Shown here piece by piece: positions 59,356-64,000 of a stretch of 64,000 nucleotides of DNA. Position 1 is the first letter of the stretch. Each line of letters begins with the position of its first letter. The DNA is from Brachynemurus nebulosus (lineage: Eukaryota; Arthropoda; Insecta; Neuroptera; Myrmeleontidae): contig JAPWDM010000059.1 in assembly GCA_035578155.1 (NCBI GenBank), positions 823,501 to 887,500 of the forward strand, given 5' to 3'. The notes under the pieces are model-generated. The model ran no database searches. It was not told where the DNA came from and saw only the letters and a program-made list of their open reading frames with translations. Made by a program: the position numbers and the translations under genes.

Positions 59356-59423
<68 letters not shown>
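59356..59423. repeat. (AT)n microsatellite, about 66 bp
   Basis: Alternating A and T. The frames at 59295-59504 and 59347-59586 are artefacts running through it. Confidence 0.95.
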
Positions 59424-59424
<1 letters not shown>

Positions 59425-59729
59425 GTACAGTTTACTACCAATGATAGGTTAGCAAAATTGTATACTACAAGAGTATTGGTTGAATCTATATACAAGGTGC
59501 ACAAGTTATTGCGGCATCAGAATGAACAAATTTTGATAATATTTGAAAAAAAAAAACAATATATTTTGATTTTTGAAATTTCTTAAACCAGGGGCCAGGT
59601 ATTGCGTAGGATGTATATTTAGATGGGTATCGACGCAACCGGGAGGTTTTTAATGATGTCATGATGTCAGAGCGCAAATGATTATGGATATTTAAAAGAA
59701 TAATTTTAGACTAGTGAAAAATTTTTTAT
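59424..59729. other. Unassigned stretch
   Basis: Nothing was recognised. The frame at 59486-59677 (minus) has no known domain. Confidence 0.4.
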
Positions 59730-59892
59730 GAACTTCCAACAGGAAGTTATTGTAATGGATCCGATTTTACGAATCGTTAATTTTGACATATCTCCACGTT
59801 TCAAGGTCCCTAGATTCCGAATCCATCGTTTTTAGCGTGATGTCTGTGTGTGCGTTCGTTAGTTTGTTCGTTCGTGAATTTTTTTTCGTCTC
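59730..59892 (+). repeat. Dispersed repeat R2, copy 2
   Basis: Closely matches 25362-25524, including the initial AACTTCC-N4-GGAAGTT palindrome and TTAGCGTGATGTCTG. It continues into TCGCATATCTCGAGAACG, which copy 1 lacks. Confidence 0.75.
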
Positions 59893-60622
59893 GCATATCT
59901 CGAGAACGAATGATGATATTAACTCCGGACTAATTTCATTAGATGCGTAATCAAAAAATGAAGACCGGATAAAGTTTTCAGCAAATTCGAATTAGCGGTT
60001 GGTTGTTTGTGGTAAAAAAACGGAATTAACTTTATTAAGATAACATAGATTATATAGATTTCTTACCATAATATTATTATATAATGGCCTAAGATCCTTC
60101 CTTGATGTTAAAAACGCCAGTATTTTATTACAAAATTTAAAAAAAAAAATAAATAAAAGAAAAATTGCATAATTAAGGCATAAGTCTATGTTTTTAACAT
60201 GTAATATGATGCGGCATCTATACCAACTTAAAATGCGGCATCTTTCCTTTTTGTTGGGATAGATGCCGCATGTTGCTATAACAAGCATAGTGCGGAATTC
60301 TAACCTGAAATTTGATACAGTACTATTAAAATATACCTAAATTAATAACAAAACTCATTTTCATTAAAACAATGAAATATTCATTCTTAAATTCTAATGA
60401 GTTAAATGCTTGATAAAATATTACGTTAAAAAACTTACTTTTCAATAATAAAAAGTTGGATAATTATTAAACTGATCGACTAATCATAAATGTTACCATA
60501 TACAGCTTAAATAAGTAACTTATTTTAAACATACAATCCATTAATCGCTTTATCTATCAATCAACGGACGAACTATGGCTACTGCGGCATCTCTCCCGCA
60601 CTACCCTAATATCTAATATGAA
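59893..60622. repeat. Region with repeated ATGCGGCATCT
   Basis: ATGCGGCATCT or its inverse occurs at 60209, 60233 and 60261, and as CTGCGGCATCTC at 60582. AGTGCGG (60289) and CCCGCACT (60596) may be degenerate inverted ends. The minus frame at 59992-60288 has no known domain. Confidence 0.5.
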
Positions 60623-60893
60623 TTATACTATTTTATTCGTTAAATTATCTTACCGTATTACACTTGAATTTTATATTTTGTCTGAATAAATTTGTGTTTT
60701 CTACAACTTAAATTTCGTGCCTAAAAGCAATTTAACTCCAAGAACTGTCAATCCAAAAATGCTTCAGCTTCGCTGTCGTGTTATTTTTAGTTGACAGTTC
60801 TTCTCGTTAAATTGCTAGGCAACAAATTTTGGTTAGGCAAATGCAAATCTATTCAAAAAAAATACGAATCTCTTGTGTAATAATAAGTGAAAA
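60623..60893 (-). repeat. Foldback-type dispersed repeat, copy 2 (reversed)
   Basis: Inverse match to 490-770. Arms TTGACAGTTCTTCTCGTTAA and its partner near 60730 enclose the shared CTTCAGCTTCGCTGTCG loop. Flanks such as TTATCTTACCGTATTACACT match the inverse of copy 1. Confidence 0.7.
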
Positions 60894-61639
60894 AATTTTG
60901 ATCAATAGGTATATATTGTTTCCACAAAATTGTAAATTTAAGTATCATTAATAAATTATGAAGTTTTAACACTTTTTAAGGATATTATTTTCTGGTCATT
61001 TTTACTACTTCAAACTGGTTTTATGTTCCCTGAACAGGCAAGTAAAAATTAATAAAAATTTTATATTATGTTGAATTGAAAATAAGTAAGTTTATATTTG
61101 GTAGATTTTAAATAATTTTTCTTTGTAGTGTACGTTTATAAAGAGACCCCTTGTATCTGATGTACGAGTTACACTAACCGACATTTCTATCTAGAATGTG
61201 CATTCAATACAATGTGTCATTCATATGTAACATAACAAAATACGTGGCTTATATCAACCAAACAGCAAGAGCAGGACAGACAGAACAAAACTATTGAAGA
61301 ACGAGGATTTGAAAATTTGGATGACTCAAGAGATTTACTGTGGATACATCACTATTAAAAATTGCAATTTTCGATTTTAAATGAAACTATTGACCTGTAT
61401 GGTCGCTGCATATACACTGTAAGAAAAGATTTAGGTTTAAAAATAAATTTCTTAAAAAATAAGCATTGTTTGGATTTTTTATTAAAAATTATAGAATAAA
61501 ATTGTATGGTAAATAATGTTCCTCACAATCCTTTACTCAGTCGCTAAAGAATTTATCCATTCTTGTATGTTTTGAATTTATTGAAATGGAAGTGAAGGAA
61601 AACAAATTATTTTGCTAGAATTTTTGTAGAGTCATTCAT
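60894..61639. other. AT-rich stretch, nothing recognised
   Basis: No gene or repeat was recognised. Confidence 0.45.
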
Positions 61640-62791
61640 TTAAGGGGGTATTTTAGCCTAGTGGCTCGATTTTGAGGTGATTTTACGGGCGTAATAAAAA
61701 AAAAGTAAACAAATATCCATTTTTAGTGTTCCGTACAGCTGATTGGAACACTAGTAAAATCGTTCTGATGTACGCTTTTAGAGGTTTAAATCTGCTTTTT
61801 GTGAAACATCAGCTCCCACAGGATTTAATTTTCTTAAATGGAGCCGAAATATTAACAAGAAAAAAAAAACTAATAATAAAATTTATTATCTCAAGTAAAC
61901 ATTTTATAGTTCATTTTGTCATATTAGGGGCTAGTTTTAATGTTAAACCCAAAAATACGGAAAAATAAACTGATATTAACTGACCTCCTACGATATTAAC
62001 ATATATCTACGCTCCTGATAATTTCAGCTCATGTCATTTAACTTATAGTATACTTCTGATAATTGGAACTTCGTAAAAATAGTTCAATTTGTTTCTTAAT
62101 AAATTTTCATTTTTTCATAAAAATAAATTATAAATATTCTCATATAAAATTAATAAAAAACTGTGGCAATTTTTAACAGTTTTTATTGATATTTAAAAAG
62201 TATCAAAATGTATAAAAATTCAAAAAAAAAAATTCAAAATTGAAATCGGTACAGGCCGACAAGGTGGGGGACTCAGACAAAAGGTGTCTCCTGGATGACG
62301 TGATTCCAACCCTCTTGGCGATCTGAAACATAAAATTTTAGTTAATTCTTAATAAACAAGGATGTAGAATTAGTTGGACCCAACCGATTTGAAAAATTAA
62401 ATTTTTTCACTAAATGGCGTCCATTTAAAAAAAAATAATTTTTTTGCCTCCTTTTTTCTTTTTTGAAAATTTTTAAAAAATAGTAAAAAAAAAGAAATTC
62501 CAAAAACCCCTACGTCGGACCAATTTCTATAGCATTAAGAAGGTCTGTACCAAATTTCAAGTAAACCGATGCATTAGAACTTGAGATATCATGTCAACCG
62601 TATCGAAATAAGTTGTTTGGAGTAATTGATATTAAAAATTTGAATTTAACACTGAAAAGGTACACAGTACACAGGGAAAAATAACCATAACTCTGAAAAT
62701 AATTCGAATTTCCGTAAATCCGAAACTTCGAAAATATGAAAAAAAAGAACAATCGATTTTTTCGAATTTCTAGACTAGAATACCCCCTTAA
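61640..62791 (+). mobile_element. TTAA-flanked MITE, GGGTATTCTAGTC family, copy 2 with insertion
   Basis: TTAA (61640) is followed by GGGGGTATTTTAGCCTAGTG. The inverse ACTAGAATACCCCC ends at 62787, then TTAA. Matches 45704-46409 at both ends and in the interior (GGTACAGGCCGACAAGGTG, GAACTTGAGATATCATGTCA), but is about 440 bp longer because of extra sequence at about 61725-62165. Confidence 0.8.
61725..62165. mobile_element. Probable insertion inside the TTAA element
   Basis: Absent from the copy at 45704. Begins near TTAGTGTTCCGTACAGCTGA. The frame at 61726-61968 lies inside and has no known domain. GTGTTCCGTAC also occurs near 40972 and, as its inverse GTACGGAACAC, near 42308, suggesting a family. 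The boundaries are approximate and no ends were confirmed. Confidence 0.4.
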
Positions 62792-63603
62792 CAAAATAGT
62801 CGAAAACTTCAGTTGAATGTTTACGCATTATTTTTACACGATAATCTAAGTTTATAACAAGTTATCATATTCATAATATCATTATTATAGTGCTGGTGGG
62901 GGTGCTGGGAACATTAAAAAAATTTTTTGACATTTTTCTATTACATAACAAAATATATAACATTCAACAAACAGTGGAACCGCTATGTACAACGTTTTTT
63001 CAATTCACGCCTAATTCTCCACATTTCAAATTACCCAAAACACTTTTTTTTTTACTTAAGGAACGGCTAGGTTTACATAAACCTATCCATCCCTTTTGTT
63101 TTTCATGTTTTCACGAAAACGGTAAGAACACCTAATTTTTTATTAGAACACCTAATTTACACCTAAAATACACCTATTTTTTATTTACTAGTTTTTTGGG
63201 ATTTTACAATTTTATTTTTTTTTTTGTGGACGGCCAAGGAAATGATTTTTTTTTTTTTTTTGCTTGAATATTAAATATGATCCCTTAAATATTTTCCAAG
63301 CGCCACTGACTATTATTGAATTTGTTAACTGAAAAACATACTAATACTTAAAAATTCAGCAATCACAGACAGACCGTTCTATTTTATTTATAGGTATTGA
63401 TTATGAATTACTATTCCTGGAATTTCTTCCCTACTTAGTCAACTCTCTATCTCAATGGTTATCATAAACTCGTTATTGCTATGGAAAACAGAACCAACTT
63501 CGAGATTACTAAAAATATTTACATAATCGATAATAAATCTACCTTTTAGTATTCGTTAATACAAAACAATTTTAGTAAACATTAAGGAAATATAAAGTGA
63601 TTT
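62792..63603. other. AT-rich stretch, nothing firmly recognised
   Basis: The frame at 62890-63135 has no known domain. Several ACACCTA(A/T)TTT phrases recur at 63128-63180. Otherwise nothing. Confidence 0.4.
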
Positions 63604-63660
63604 TCCTTAAGGGGAGCTTCGCTAAAAAAAAGGAAATCAATTTTTTTCCTTCCTAATTAT
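63604..63660 (+). mobile_element. Left end of a TTAA-type MITE (AGGGGAGNTTCGCTAAA)
   Basis: CCTTAAGGGGAGCTTCGCTAAA matches, with few differences, the inverse right end at 3121-3143. Only the terminal stretch is present before a piggyBac-like fragment begins. Confidence 0.5.
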
Positions 63661-63667
63661 GTTCCTC

Positions 63668-64000
63668 ACGGTGATTAACGTATGTTTTTTTTGAAGATTT
63701 TGTACACTACATATAAAAGTTTTCCTAATTTTTTTTAAAATTTATTAAAGATATGGATGTTATAATTAATTTATTCAATGATTATGATAATGTGAAAGAT
63801 GATTACCGCAGTTTGACTTATAGAGACGACATAATATACTGAAGTTTTTATATATTGAATCGAAAACTAAAGAATGCGTTTCAAGTGACTTAATAAAAGA
63901 TTAACGATTTATTTTGTGGAAAATATTTTAATTTTTATTATTTCTTGAGATCTTATTCGAAAAATTACTAACAAATTTTAGAAAATTTACAAATGTGCCT
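63668..64000 (+). mobile_element. piggyBac-like element, partial copy 4
   Basis: From GTGATTAACGTATG onward it follows the interior of copy 1 (from about 29293): TACATATAAAAGTTTTCCTA, GACTTATAGAGACGACATAA, AATGCGTTTCAAGTGACTTA. The left end is missing and the window stops before the right end. Confidence 0.75.

Overview
The window is AT-rich, repeat-dense eukaryotic DNA. Poly-A/T runs, long (AT)n tracts and many terminal-inverted-repeat (TIR) DNA transposons flanked by TA, TTAA or 8-bp target-site duplications point to an arthropod, most likely an insect. The species cannot be named from this sequence. I found no complete protein-coding gene, rRNA, convincing tRNA or CRISPR array. Nearly all open reading frames are short, AT-biased and lack recognisable domains; several are only translations of (AT)n.

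The window is best read as an intergenic or intronic graveyard of non-autonomous DNA transposons. Classes seen: a hAT-like element with an 8-bp duplication (4848-6273) and an Ac/Tam3-like hAT MITE (48595-49199); two Tigger/pogo-like elements (10372-11700 and 51642-53437); three complete and one partial piggyBac-like elements with CCCTAGAA ends and TTAA targets (29088, 44785, 51957, 63668); several other TTAA-flanked families (3821, 31523, 38074, 45708, 61644, with degenerate members at 2461, 39134 and 63604); TA-flanked MITEs and foldback hairpins (12952, 17132, 18425, 19811, 20356, 33558, 50558); and a three-copy family with CACGGAGAG ends (829, 47111, 54820). Nesting is clear at 43177-44591 (element within element) and 51642-53437 (two insertions within a Tigger-like element).

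Only two stretches carry protein signal. At 24694-24892 on the minus strand is a truncated mariner transposase N-terminus, a helix-turn-helix region with a mariner-type terminal repeat beside it. At about 57780-57914 on the plus strand a GC-richer leader ends in an ATG with good context and eight codons (MSSAKLFL) before a GT. This could be the first exon of a secreted-protein gene whose other exons lie beyond the window; it is a weak inference.

The most unusual structures are a near-perfect inverted duplication with arms of about 385 bp around an (AT)n core (32330-33178, which may be an assembly artefact), a 994-bp hairpin (20356-21349), two adjacent hairpins sharing the same 45-bp loop (17155-17489), and the repeated CGTC-N5-GACG palindromes of the piggyBac-like family. 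No multi-gene system is present. All statements rest on reading the sequence by eye; no alignment or database search was run.
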